Source of the DNA: JAIQFV01 sp041494885
GTDB lineage: Bacteria > Acidobacteriota > Terriglobia > JAIQFV01
NCBI GenBank assembly: GCA_041494885.1
Contig: JBGQBO010000002.1
Location: 124,001-188,000, forward strand
Reading direction: 5' to 3'
DNA: 64,000 bases
Made by a program: the position numbers and the translations under genes. The notes beneath the pieces were generated by a model. That model did no database searches, had not been told where the DNA came from, and was given only the letters and a program-made list of their open reading frames with translations. Shown piece after piece: positions 18,449 through 27,071 of the stretch (the stretch's first letter is position 1; each line of letters starts with the position of its first letter).

Positions 18449-20473
18449 ATGCGTAAAACTCTCTTCATCCTTCTCGGCATTGGATTGACCACTGGAGCGA
18501 TTGTGGCCCAGTCGCCGAAGGCGATTGATCCCGCGAATATGGACACCAGCGTCAAGGCCTGCGAGAACTTTTATCAATACGCTGACGGGGGCTGGGTCAA
18601 GGCCAATCCGGTGCCCGCGGACAAGAGCGCTTGGGGCAGTTTCCCGCAGTTGACCGACCACAACCGCGATATCCTGAAGTCCATCTTGGACGAAGTCAGC
18701 GCGAAGAAAGACTGGCCCAAAGGGAGCATTGAGCAGAAGGTAGGAGATTTCTATGCGAGTGGCATGGACGAAGCGGCCATCGAGAAGGCCGGCACCACAG
18801 CCCTGAAGCCCTGGTTGGACAAAGCGGATGGTCTCAAGAGCGACAGCGACCTGGCATCGCTTCTGGGTGAGCTGCGGCTCAATGGCCTGGCCGGCGCCTT
18901 CAACTTCATGGTCGCGCAGGACGCCAGGGAAAGCACCCGTTACATCGGCATCCTCAACCAGGGCGGCCTGGGATTGCCGGACAGGGATTATTACTTCAAG
19001 GAAGATCCAAAGACCAAGGAGATCCGCGACAAGTATGTCGCTCATGTGACGAAAATGCTGGAGCTCGCCGGCGAGAAGCCCGATGCCGCCGCCGCGGACG
19101 CCAAAGCGGTCATGGACGTGGAGACACAACTTGCCAAGGCCAGCTTCACCCGCGTGGAGAACCGCGATCCACAGAAAACCTACCACAAGATGACCCTGGC
19201 GGAACTTGAGAAGTTGGGCCCCGCCTTCGGGTGGAAGGCGTTCTTCGCTGAACTTGGCGTGAAGCAGGTTCCAGACCTGAACGTGCGCCAGCCACAGTTC
19301 TTCAAGGCTTTCGCGGAAATGAGCACGACCGTGCCGCCAGAGGAATGGCGCGCCTATCTGCGCTGGCATGTCATCAACGCGATGGCGGATTTGCTGAATA
19401 AGGCCTTCCAGGAGGAATCATTTGCCTTCCGCGGAAAGGTGTTGAACGGCGTTCCTGAACAGGAGGAGCGCTGGAAGCGCGTGCAGGCTGCAACGGACCG
19501 CACCCTGGGCGAAGCGCTCGGCCAGCTCTACGTGCAGCGCGCCTTCAGCGCGGACGCCAAGGCCAGGATGATTGAGATGGTGGGAAACCTCCACGCCGCG
19601 CTGGAGGACCGCATCAAGGGATTGGAGTGGATGAGCTCAGAAACCAAGGCCCAGGCGCTACGCAAGCTCGCAGCCTTCGGCGTGAAAGTGGGCTATCCCG
19701 ACAAGTGGCGGGACTATTCCAAACTCGAGATTACTCGCACTTCCTATGCGGAGAACGTCATGCGGGCCCGACGGTTCGAGGGCGCCCGTAACCTCGCCAA
19801 ACTTGGCAACCCCATCGATCGAACCGAATGGGGCATGACCCCCCCCACGGTGAACGCTTATTACAACTCCACCATGAACGAGATCGTCTTCCCCGCGGGC
19901 ATTCTTCAGCCACCCTTCTTCGATCCGAAGGCGGATGATGCCGTGAATTACGGCGGCATCGGGGCGGTGATCGGTCATGAGATGAGCCACGGCTTCGACG
20001 ACAGCGGAAGCCAGTTCGACGCCGACGGGAATCTTAAGAACTGGTGGACCGACACTGACCGCGCCGCCTACAAGGCGAGGACCGACCTGATCGTGAAGCA
20101 GTTCGACGCTTATGAACCTCTGCCCGGAGAGCACATCAACGGCAAACTCACGCTGGGGGAAAATATCGGGGACCTGGGGGGACTCAAGATCGCTTATGCA
20201 GCCCTTGAAAAAGCGCTGGCGAAGAAGGGCCGGCCCGGACCGATTGACGGTTTTACTTCGGAGCAGCGATTCTTCCTGAATTGGGCACAGGTCTGGCGCA
20301 CGGTCGTTCGCGACCAGGCATTGCGCGTCCAGATCAATACCAACCCGCATAGCCCGGGGATGTACCGGGTGAATGGGCCTCTGAGCAACCTTCCCGAGTT
20401 CTATCAAGCCTTTGATTGCAGCCCCAGCGAGGCCATGGTCAGGCCCAAAGAGCAAAGGCCGAGCATCTGGTGA
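18449..20473 (+). CDS. M13 family metallopeptidase (neprilysin/PepO-like), exported
   Basis: 674 residues, standard M13 length. Signal peptide (1-20, ending VAQ). N-terminal M13 domain opens with DTSVKACENFYQYADGGW. The catalytic domain has VNAYYNSTMNEIVFPAGIL, zinc motif HEMSH (510-514) within VIGHEMSHGFDD, and ENIGDLGGL providing the third ligand Glu. It ends in RPSIW, matching the conserved C-terminal Trp of the family. Probably a periplasmic or surface endopeptidase acting on peptides. Confidence 0.94.
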   Translation: MRKTLFILLGIGLTTGAIVAQSPKAIDPANMDTSVKACENFYQYADGGWVKANPVPADKSAWGSFPQLTDHNRDILKSILDEVSAKKDWPKGSIEQKVGDFYASGMDEAAIEKAGTTALKPWLDKADGLKSDSDLASLLGELRLNGLAGAFNFMVAQDARESTRYIGILNQGGLGLPDRDYYFKEDPKTKEIRDKYVAHVTKMLELAGEKPDAAAADAKAVMDVETQLAKASFTRVENRDPQKTYHKMTLAELEKLGPAFGWKAFFAELGVKQVPDLNVRQPQFFKAFAEMSTTVPPEEWRAYLRWHVINAMADLLNKAFQEESFAFRGKVLNGVPEQEERWKRVQAATDRTLGEALGQLYVQRAFSADAKARMIEMVGNLHAALEDRIKGLEWMSSETKAQALRKLAAFGVKVGYPDKWRDYSKLEITRTSYAENVMRARRFEGARNLAKLGNPIDRTEWGMTPPTVNAYYNSTMNEIVFPAGILQPPFFDPKADDAVNYGGIGAVIGHEMSHGFDDSGSQFDADGNLKNWWTDTDRAAYKARTDLIVKQFDAYEPLPGEHINGKLTLGENIGDLGGLKIAYAALEKALAKKGRPGPIDGFTSEQRFFLNWAQVWRTVVRDQALRVQINTNPHSPGMYRVNGPLSNLPEFYQAFDCSPSEAMVRPKEQRPSIW

Positions 20474-20882
20474 AATAGAAGATGAAGCTCTTGTATTAGA
20501 CTGCCGGCAGGTGATCATCAATTGAGGTTGGACGTGCTGGGTCACCCTCTCCTGCGCTGTCCACGGTTCGAAGAAAGGGTTGAGAAAGCAAACCAGAGAG
20601 CCGACATCTTCCATCAGGCCAAATCCCAGTTGAAGATTGCAAAAACACAACCCCGTTCATTCACATTGCACTAAAATATGCGTTTTTATAGGTAAAGAAT
20701 TCCTTACTAGGTGCTTTCAGCTCTTGATTGATACTGGCCTTGAGCCTTTTGAAATTCGGGACAGGCGCGAATTTCTCCATGTAGAATTGGATTTTGAAGT
20801 TCGAACTGCTTCGGAGATAATCAACCGTGCGACTTTAAGGTCCGAAAGGCATGAAGAGCGCTTCCAGTGGAGGAAAACCATA
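20474..20882. other. Leader region of the methyltransferase module
   Basis: About 410 bp. The methyltransferase frame is open back to 20637, but the extra 82 residues do not resemble the family, so this is treated as untranslated leader. It is moderately AT-rich near 20640-20780; no clear promoter or riboswitch was identified. Confidence 0.5.
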
Positions 20883-22343
20883 ATGAGACCCAAACTTAGC
20901 CTCCTGGATGACGACCTCATCGTTAAAATCATCACAGAGGCCCGGGAGATACTCTGTAGGCTCGGTGTCGAAATCCATAACCGAGCGGTGCTCTCGATGC
21001 TGGCCGATCATGGCGCTGCAGTGACCGCAGAAAAGTGGCACGCCTGCCTCAGGCAGGACATGATTGACCAGGCGCTGAAGACTGTCCCGCGGTCGTTCAA
21101 ACTTTACGATGTTCTTGGCAAGGAAACCCACGATTTCATCAGGGACAATGTGTACTTCACTCCCGGTTCGGCCGCCATCAACATCCTGGATGGTCACAGT
21201 GAGGAGATCCGCAAGCCAACTACCTCAGACTACATCCGGTTTGTAAAGCTGGTCTCCGGCCTGTGCCATATCGCATCGCAAAGCACTGCCTTGATCCCTG
21301 CTGACGTCCACGCGAAGATATCGGACAGCTATCGCCTCTATCTGAGCCTGCTTTATGGGGAGAAGCCCGTCGTCACGGGGGCCTTTACCATTGAGGCGTT
21401 CGAGATCATGAAGAACCTGCAAGTGGCTGTGCGTGGCAGTGCAGAAGCACTTAAGGCCAAACCGCTGACGATCTTTTCCTGCTGCCCCACGGCCCCAATC
21501 AAATGGAGCGACGTGACCAGCCAGAATCTGGTCGATTGCGCCCGCTGGTCGATCCCCGTGGAGTTCGTCTCCATGCCGCTCTCCGGGTTCATGGCGCCGG
21601 TGACTCTCGTGGGAACGCTCATCCAGCAAACCGCGGAGACCCTGAGCGGCTTGGTCATCAGCCAACTCGTGAATCCCGGACACCCGGTGTTGTATGGCGG
21701 CTCTCCGGCAATCTTCGACATCCGCTTTGAAACAACACCTATGGGTGCCATTGAAACCATGATGCTCGATTGCGCCAACAGTGAAATCGGGAAATACTTG
21801 GGCATGCCTACGCAGGGTTATATCGCGCTGAGTGATGCCAAACTGCTAGATGCGCAGGCGGGACTGGAAACAACGATGGGAGCAACGCTCGCAGCCCTTT
21901 CCGGGATTAATAGCATCTCCGGTCCGGGAATGCTGGACTTCGAAAGCTGCCAGAGCCTGGAAAAGCTGGTGGTTGATGACGAGATCTGCGGCATGACCTA
22001 TCGCCTGATCCGCGGGATTGAGGCAAGAGAGGATTTCCCAGCAATCCCGATCTTCCAGGAACTGCTGCAGGAGAAGCATCTCTTAATTGCAAAGCACACT
22101 CGCCGGCACTTGCGGGAGGAGATCATTTTTCCGGGCGCGGTCATCGATCGGGCCAACCGGGCACGCTGGCGGGAGGAAGGTGGGCTGACCCTGAGGAAAC
22201 GAGCGATGAGAGAAGTGTCCCGGCTGATCGAGGGCTATGTCCCTTCGCGACTGCCAGCCAATACCAAATCCGAGCTGACCCGCTTAATGGAATTTGAAGC
22301 ACGCCGTTATGGGATGAACGAATTGCCGAAGAGAGAAGAATGA
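20883..22343 (+). CDS. MttB-family (trimethylamine methyltransferase-like) corrinoid methyltransferase, non-pyrrolysine
   Basis: 486 residues, usual MttB length, starting at MRPKLSLLDDD after a GGAGG. Family hallmarks include EILCRLGVEIHNRAVL and a TIM-barrel sequence with AQSTAL-like and SGFMAPVTLVG segments. No in-frame TAG is read through, so it belongs to the non-pyrrolysine branch, whose known members demethylate glycine betaine, proline betaine, carnitine and related quaternary amines. It would transfer a methyl group from such a substrate to the Co(I) corrinoid protein encoded nearby. The stop overlaps the start of the next gene by four bases. Confidence 0.88.
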   Translation: MRPKLSLLDDDLIVKIITEAREILCRLGVEIHNRAVLSMLADHGAAVTAEKWHACLRQDMIDQALKTVPRSFKLYDVLGKETHDFIRDNVYFTPGSAAINILDGHSEEIRKPTTSDYIRFVKLVSGLCHIASQSTALIPADVHAKISDSYRLYLSLLYGEKPVVTGAFTIEAFEIMKNLQVAVRGSAEALKAKPLTIFSCCPTAPIKWSDVTSQNLVDCARWSIPVEFVSMPLSGFMAPVTLVGTLIQQTAETLSGLVISQLVNPGHPVLYGGSPAIFDIRFETTPMGAIETMMLDCANSEIGKYLGMPTQGYIALSDAKLLDAQAGLETTMGATLAALSGINSISGPGMLDFESCQSLEKLVVDDEICGMTYRLIRGIEAREDFPAIPIFQELLQEKHLLIAKHTRRHLREEIIFPGAVIDRANRARWREEGGLTLRKRAMREVSRLIEGYVPSRLPANTKSELTRLMEFEARRYGMNELPKREE

Positions 22344-23044
22344 GGGAGTGCATCCGTTTCACCATCGAAGAATCGACCCCAGCAAGTTCTGGCGTGCTTA
22401 GAAGCCAGGGTTTGCCGCCGCGCTCCGAATTGTCGGAGCGGATTGGTGCCTTGCTGGATTCGGCCATCCTGCTTTTTACAGGGCTGGCACAGCCCACGGG
22501 AGTCTTGGCAGATTTATCGAAACAGGAGTTCGAAATGATCTACCGGGGAGACGGATTGAATCCCCATGAGACTCCGCTTGAAGAAATCTTCCCGGAGGCG
22601 GACAGCCTGGCACTCTTTGCGGCAACCTTGGGAGGGTTGGTCAGTGAAAGAATCAGCCATCTCCTCGCGGCTGACCAACTGGCACTCGGTTTTATGCTGG
22701 ACGCTGTCGCCTCTGAAGCAGCCGATCAGCTTGCCATTGTTATGGGGCGTCACCTTTCTCAGCGCTTGCTGCGAGAGCGCCAGCAGCCGAAAAAGCCCAG
22801 CGTGCTCGCATACAGCCCAGGATATTGTGGTTGGCATCTTAGCGGGCAGGATAAGCTATTTCAATTTCTGCACCCGGAGCAAATCGGGATAACCCTCAAC
22901 ACGAGCTATCTCATGGAGCCATTGAAGTCCGTTTCTGGAGTCCTGGTGGCAGGGAGAGGAGAGATTCATCGATTTCGCCCGGAGTTCTCGTTCTGTGGAA
23001 CCTGCAAGACGCATCAATGCCTGGACCGCATGGCCTCTGTGTAA
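22340..23044 (+). CDS. MetH activation-domain-like protein
   Basis: 234 residues resembling the C-terminal reactivation domain of B12-dependent methionine synthase as a stand-alone protein. The typical YSPGYCGWHLSGQ (SAM-binding loop RxxPGY type) is followed by IGITLNTSYLMEPLKSVSG. It ends with a Cys cluster, FCGTCKTHQC. In MetH this domain uses SAM and an electron donor to rescue oxidised Co(II); here it may reactivate the corrinoid protein of the module. It is coupled to the MttB gene by an ATGA overlap. Confidence 0.82.
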   Translation: MRECIRFTIEESTPASSGVLRSQGLPPRSELSERIGALLDSAILLFTGLAQPTGVLADLSKQEFEMIYRGDGLNPHETPLEEIFPEADSLALFAATLGGLVSERISHLLAADQLALGFMLDAVASEAADQLAIVMGRHLSQRLLRERQQPKKPSVLAYSPGYCGWHLSGQDKLFQFLHPEQIGITLNTSYLMEPLKSVSGVLVAGRGEIHRFRPEFSFCGTCKTHQCLDRMASV

Positions 23045-23352
23045 GCAGTTTGCAGTCCGTGACTTCTTAAACAACAGTCTTGCGATTTTGACGGCGCGGC
23101 AGCCCCGCGTCCGCCTTAGCGGACGGGGGATGTTCGGGTCCACATTTCAAGTTTCCGAATCATGCAGAAATCTTTGAAAGGCAATGGAGTGACAAATTAT
23201 ATCCAGCAGGACGGATGTTCGAAAATTCGACCAAGTCCTACCGGTCTCGCTTTTCGGGACGCCGTGGCAACGACCTCAGCCCACATGACCGCGGCCCCGG
23301 GTATCACTGCCTGAGGGGCCTGATCCCGCTGGCCCAAAATGGAGGAGATGAC
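23045..23352. other. Gap within the one-carbon module, with a palindrome
   Basis: About 308 bp. Holds a GC-rich palindrome near 23103-23128. The corrinoid-protein frame is open from 23215, but the strong ribosome site lies at 23341, so the extra codons are probably not translated. Confidence 0.55.
23103..23128. repeat. GTCCGC palindrome, member of a dispersed family
   Basis: GTCCGC-CTTA-GCGGAC with flanking C and G runs that can extend the stem. Similar palindromes occur near 201, 18128, 39361 and 61795, always between genes. Confidence 0.65.
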
Positions 23353-23985
23353 ATGGAGATTGCGGAGCAGATTTCTGAAAGTCTGCAGCAGGGCGACGAT
23401 GATCGCGTCCGCGAGCTAACGCGCAGAGCCATTGAGGAAAAGGTTCCACCAGCCGAAATACTCCATAATGGCCTGATCAGAGGCATGAGTGTTGTCGGAG
23501 AAGAGTTTCGTCTCCGTGAGATCTTTCTTCCGGACGTGCTCATGGCTGCGCGCGCCATGAATGCCGGAATGGAGTTATTGAAGCCGCTCCTCATCCAAGA
23601 AGGGATCCCGGTCTTGGGAAAGGTCGTCCTCGGCTCGGTCCGTGGTGACCTCCACGACATTGGCAAGAATCTTGTCGGAATCATGCTCAAAGGCGCGGGC
23701 TTCGAAGTGATTGATCTCGGAACGGATGTCCACCCCCAACAATTTGTCGATGCCGCCACAGCCGAGAATGCCGTCATCATCGGCATGTCCGCGCTGCTGA
23801 CCACCACAATGCCGGTGATGAAGGAGGTGGTGGACCTCATCAAGCTGCGGGGACTCCAGGCAAGGATCAAGACGATCGTTGGAGGAGCCTCCGTTTCAGC
23901 GGAGTTCGCCAGTCAGATCGGTGCTGATGGCTATGCGTTCGATGCGGCGAAGGCAGTCCAACAAGTAAAGGAACTCATCGGTTGA
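23353..23985 (+). CDS. Corrinoid (cobalamin-binding) methyl carrier protein
   Basis: 210 residues, the standard size of MtbC/MtgC-type proteins. Residues 1-85 form the helical Met-synthase cap; residues 88-210 form the Rossmann B12 domain with the lower-ligand motif DLHDIGKN, where Asp99, His101 and Gly104 give DxHxxG. The C-terminal IVGGASVS and ADGYAFDAAKAV are typical. The start follows GGAGGAGATGAC. It would shuttle methyl groups between the MttB homologue and the homocysteine methyltransferase six bases downstream. Confidence 0.93.
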   Translation: MEIAEQISESLQQGDDDRVRELTRRAIEEKVPPAEILHNGLIRGMSVVGEEFRLREIFLPDVLMAARAMNAGMELLKPLLIQEGIPVLGKVVLGSVRGDLHDIGKNLVGIMLKGAGFEVIDLGTDVHPQQFVDAATAENAVIIGMSALLTTTMPVMKEVVDLIKLRGLQARIKTIVGGASVSAEFASQIGADGYAFDAAKAVQQVKELIG

Positions 23986-23991
23986 GCCCTT

Positions 23992-24894
23992 ATGAAAGAC
24001 ATTCGAGAGCGCCTGCAACGAGGCGATGTGATCGTCGGGGATGGCGCCTGGGGCACCTTGCTCATGGAGCATGGTCTCAAACCGGGTGAGCCCACGGAAG
24101 TCTGGAACCTTTCGCATCAAGAATTTTTGGAGGAGATAGCGGGCCGGTACGTACATGCCGGATCGGAAATCATTACGACGAACACATTCGGTGCCTCCCC
24201 ATTGAAGTTACAACTGCACTCCCTCGATGGGAGATCGGAAGAGATTAACCGCGCGGCGGTGGATGCAGCTCGCAGGGGGGCAGCCGGTAAGGCGTATATT
24301 TCTGGATCAGTCGGTCCGACGGGCAGATTCCTCATCCCTTACGGTGATACTGAGCCGGAGCAGATCTCCTCCAGTTTCGAGTGCCAAATACAGGCGCTGG
24401 TCGGAGCCGGAGTAGACCTGATCTGCGTGGAAACGATGACTGATTTAGCGGAGGCTACGCTTGCCGTCAAGGCCGCCCGGCGCCTCAAACCCGCGATCCC
24501 CGTCATGGCCACCATGACCTTCGAAAAGGGCGCGCGGGGGTTCTTCACAATGATGGGCGTATCCGTGGAAGCCGCGGCCGAGGGGCTCGAAGCCGCCGGT
24601 GCTGATGTCGTCGGCTCCAATTGCGGCAATGGCATCGAGGCAATGATCGGCATTGCCAGGGAATTCAAGCGACATTCCCATTTGCCGATCGCGATTCAAT
24701 CCAACGCGGGGCTTCCCGTTATCCGGAACGGCGTCACGATCTATCCCGAGACCCCTGATTACATGGCAAGCAAGGCCACAGAGCTTCTGGCTCTCGGAGT
24801 GCAGATTATCGGCGGTTGCTGTGGGACCGGACCGGAACACATCCAGGCGTTGCGCAGGGTTGTGGATGCCCACCTGGCAAAACCGTTCTTCTAA
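23992..24894 (+). CDS. Homocysteine S-methyltransferase (MetH/BHMT N-domain type)
   Basis: 300 residues. Zinc ligands are seen at Cys211 (SNCGNG) and the Cys276-Cys277 pair (GGCCGTGPEHI), the canonical arrangement for homocysteine activation. N-terminal GDGAWGTLLMEHG and VWNLSHQEF are typical of the homocysteine domain of methionine synthase. It has no folate or B12 domain, so the methyl donor is expected to be the corrinoid protein immediately upstream. The product would be methionine. Confidence 0.9.
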   Translation: MKDIRERLQRGDVIVGDGAWGTLLMEHGLKPGEPTEVWNLSHQEFLEEIAGRYVHAGSEIITTNTFGASPLKLQLHSLDGRSEEINRAAVDAARRGAAGKAYISGSVGPTGRFLIPYGDTEPEQISSSFECQIQALVGAGVDLICVETMTDLAEATLAVKAARRLKPAIPVMATMTFEKGARGFFTMMGVSVEAAAEGLEAAGADVVGSNCGNGIEAMIGIAREFKRHSHLPIAIQSNAGLPVIRNGVTIYPETPDYMASKATELLALGVQIIGGCCGTGPEHIQALRRVVDAHLAKPFF

Positions 24895-25107
24895 TACGGG
24901 AAGCAGTAGATTTCAAATAGCAACCCATTGTCCTTTGTGGTTCATTTCTCTTCCTGCGATCCCCCGAGTTCGCTCGATTCCTCCAGCGCACGCGTCATTC
25001 CTCTTTAAGTGCAGTGAGGTCTCAGAAGGTCCGGAAGGAAGCGAATGAAAGGGTAAATCCCACAACGTAATTCGCCGTGGGCCCAACTGAAGAACAGGAA
25101 AAACGCC

Positions 25108-26349
25108 ATGCCCTCCATTCGGCGCTGGCTCGTGATGATAAGCCTGTCCTTGTCCGGGGGCATTATCTTCATGCTGCCCTTTCTCAGGGAGGTTTACTAT
25201 ATCCCCCTGCAACAGGCGCTGCACCTGTCAAACACTCAACTCGTCTTGCTGAGTGGCGTCTTCGGTACGACCTCGATCATCAGCTACTTCCCCGGCGGTT
25301 GGGTGGCTGACCGATTCTCCCCGAGAAAATTGATGACCTTGTCCCTGGCTGCAACAGGAATCGCCGGCCTGTATTTTGCAACCTTTCCTTCCTTTGCGAT
25401 TTCGATCCTCATCCATGCCATTTGGGGAGTCAGCATCACCTTGACTTTCTGGTCCGCACTCATCAAGGGCACCCGAAACTGGGCGCCCCGCACCGAGCAA
25501 GGGAGAGCTTTTGGCATCTTGGAAAGCGGTCGGGGCATTGCCGAACTGGCAAGCTCCACGGTTTTCCTAGCTGTTTTTGCCCGACTGGGTGGTGGAAACC
25601 GCGGTCTTTCCTGGGTCATCCTTCTCTTCTCTTTCACGAATGTTCTCCTCGCCCTTATGACTTGGCTCGTCATGAGTGACAGCGTTAACAATGGCCCGGA
25701 AGATGGCTTGAGAAAAAGAAAGGTAGGTTCACAGGAAGTTTTCAGAGTGCTGAGAATGCCTGTGGTTTGGCTGATCTCGGTGGTCATCCTGACGGCTTAC
25801 TCTGCCTACTGGGGCTCCTTTTATTTCACACCTTATGCCACGGATGTGTTCAAGATGAGCGTCGTGTTTGGCGGTGCGATCGGTGTTGGCAAAATGTATT
25901 TGAAGCCTGCAACGGCTTTGGGAGCGGGGTTCCTTGCCGATCACACCGGCATCGCAAATACGGTGGCTTCCGCGCTCCTGATATTGGTCTTGAGCTTCAT
26001 CGCTTTTGCCTTCATGCCAGGAAGTCACTGGCTCGTGGCGGTTCTCGTTGTGAACACAGCGATTGCCTCGCTCGCGATTTTCGCCTTGAGAGGAATCTAC
26101 TTTGCCTTGCTTGAGGAAGGGGGTGTACCCCTCGCTGTGACAGGAACAGCAACAGGGATTGTGTCGGTGGCGGGATATACTCCCGACATTTTCATGCCGA
26201 TGGTGGGCGGAATTATGCTGGACCACTATCCCGGGCCCCGGGGATACAGACTCCTCTTCCTGCTCATCGCCGGCCTTTGCCTCCTGGGTTTTATCGCCGC
26301 CCTGCTCATTCGGCACAGGGAAATTAAAAGCGGTCGCACCTGGACATAG
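25108..26349 (+). CDS. MFS transporter
   Basis: 413 residues with about 12 membrane segments. The conserved loop 2-3 reads GGWVADRFSPRKLM, the major facilitator signature. The general pattern resembles the NarK/oxalate-formate branch, but specificity cannot be read. It lies 213 bp after the homocysteine methyltransferase gene on the same strand, suggesting import of the methylated substrate used by the module. Confidence 0.85.
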   Translation: MPSIRRWLVMISLSLSGGIIFMLPFLREVYYIPLQQALHLSNTQLVLLSGVFGTTSIISYFPGGWVADRFSPRKLMTLSLAATGIAGLYFATFPSFAISILIHAIWGVSITLTFWSALIKGTRNWAPRTEQGRAFGILESGRGIAELASSTVFLAVFARLGGGNRGLSWVILLFSFTNVLLALMTWLVMSDSVNNGPEDGLRKRKVGSQEVFRVLRMPVVWLISVVILTAYSAYWGSFYFTPYATDVFKMSVVFGGAIGVGKMYLKPATALGAGFLADHTGIANTVASALLILVLSFIAFAFMPGSHWLVAVLVVNTAIASLAIFALRGIYFALLEEGGVPLAVTGTATGIVSVAGYTPDIFMPMVGGIMLDHYPGPRGYRLLFLLIAGLCLLGFIAALLIRHREIKSGRTWT

Positions 26350-27071
26350 GACAGTTTGGAGCTGGCCCTCTCGAAGAGGGGACGGAGTGCGGGGTCGGAA
26401 TCTGTCCGTTCCTGAAAACGAGTCATCGGCTTGCCCAGAGCCTCATATCTCTCCGCCGTAATCTTGTTGGGCAGGGCGCCCTACGTCAATCTACTTAGGA
26501 AATTGCCGTCCCGCTCTCCTTGAAGGCGGACTCTCGACTTCTCATTTGCACCTTTCCCTGGGGTTTACCCCTCAAGCTACGACCATTTCGTCCGCCACCG
26601 CTGGGCTGTATTTCCATAACGGTCTGACGCCAGACCTTCCTTCCGCAGGCATGCCAACAACGCATGCCGGCGGCACCCGCTTACTCCGGGTTAAAAGACC
26701 AGTTTCTCATTAACTCGAAGCCCTCTCAACCCGCCATGGTACCCTCCGAGGCATCGCAGTGTGGCCCACTCAGCCATCATCCTGGATCGCGAATCTCGCG
26801 TCAACGTTAGACAAAAATTTTCAAGGGGTGAGCTGATTCTCATGGCGTTCTCGCCTTATGAGTTGAGGCGGAGAGATCCCGCCGCTGCAGTTGGAACTTT
26901 CCCGGCAGCAATGAAGAGACGGCAATGACATTCCCTGGGCTCAGCTAAGGAAGGGTTTGTCATGCGTGAAGCTCTTCTTCCCTGATTCTGAAGACAAGCT
27001 TAAAGATAAAATGATGTGAACGATCGATACGCAGCAACGGAGGTTCGGATGTTGCTGCCTCAGATTGTGCT
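26350..27071. other. Intergenic stretch before the RHS island
   Basis: About 720 bp with no supported gene. Contains a hairpin with arms GGCATGC and GCATGCC (26648-26668). The frame of the following RHS gene is open only from 27015, and similarity to RHS sequence begins near 27072, so the left junction of the island lies about here. Confidence 0.5.

Noticed and set aside
18377..20650. Two 330-codon minus frames opposite the M13 peptidase gene
   Set aside because: They mirror the codon structure of the peptidase on the other strand, have no domain and would require the well-supported M13 gene to be absent.
20637..20882. N-terminal extension of the MttB-family protein
   Set aside because: The 82 extra residues do not match the family, and GGAGG precedes the Met at 20883.
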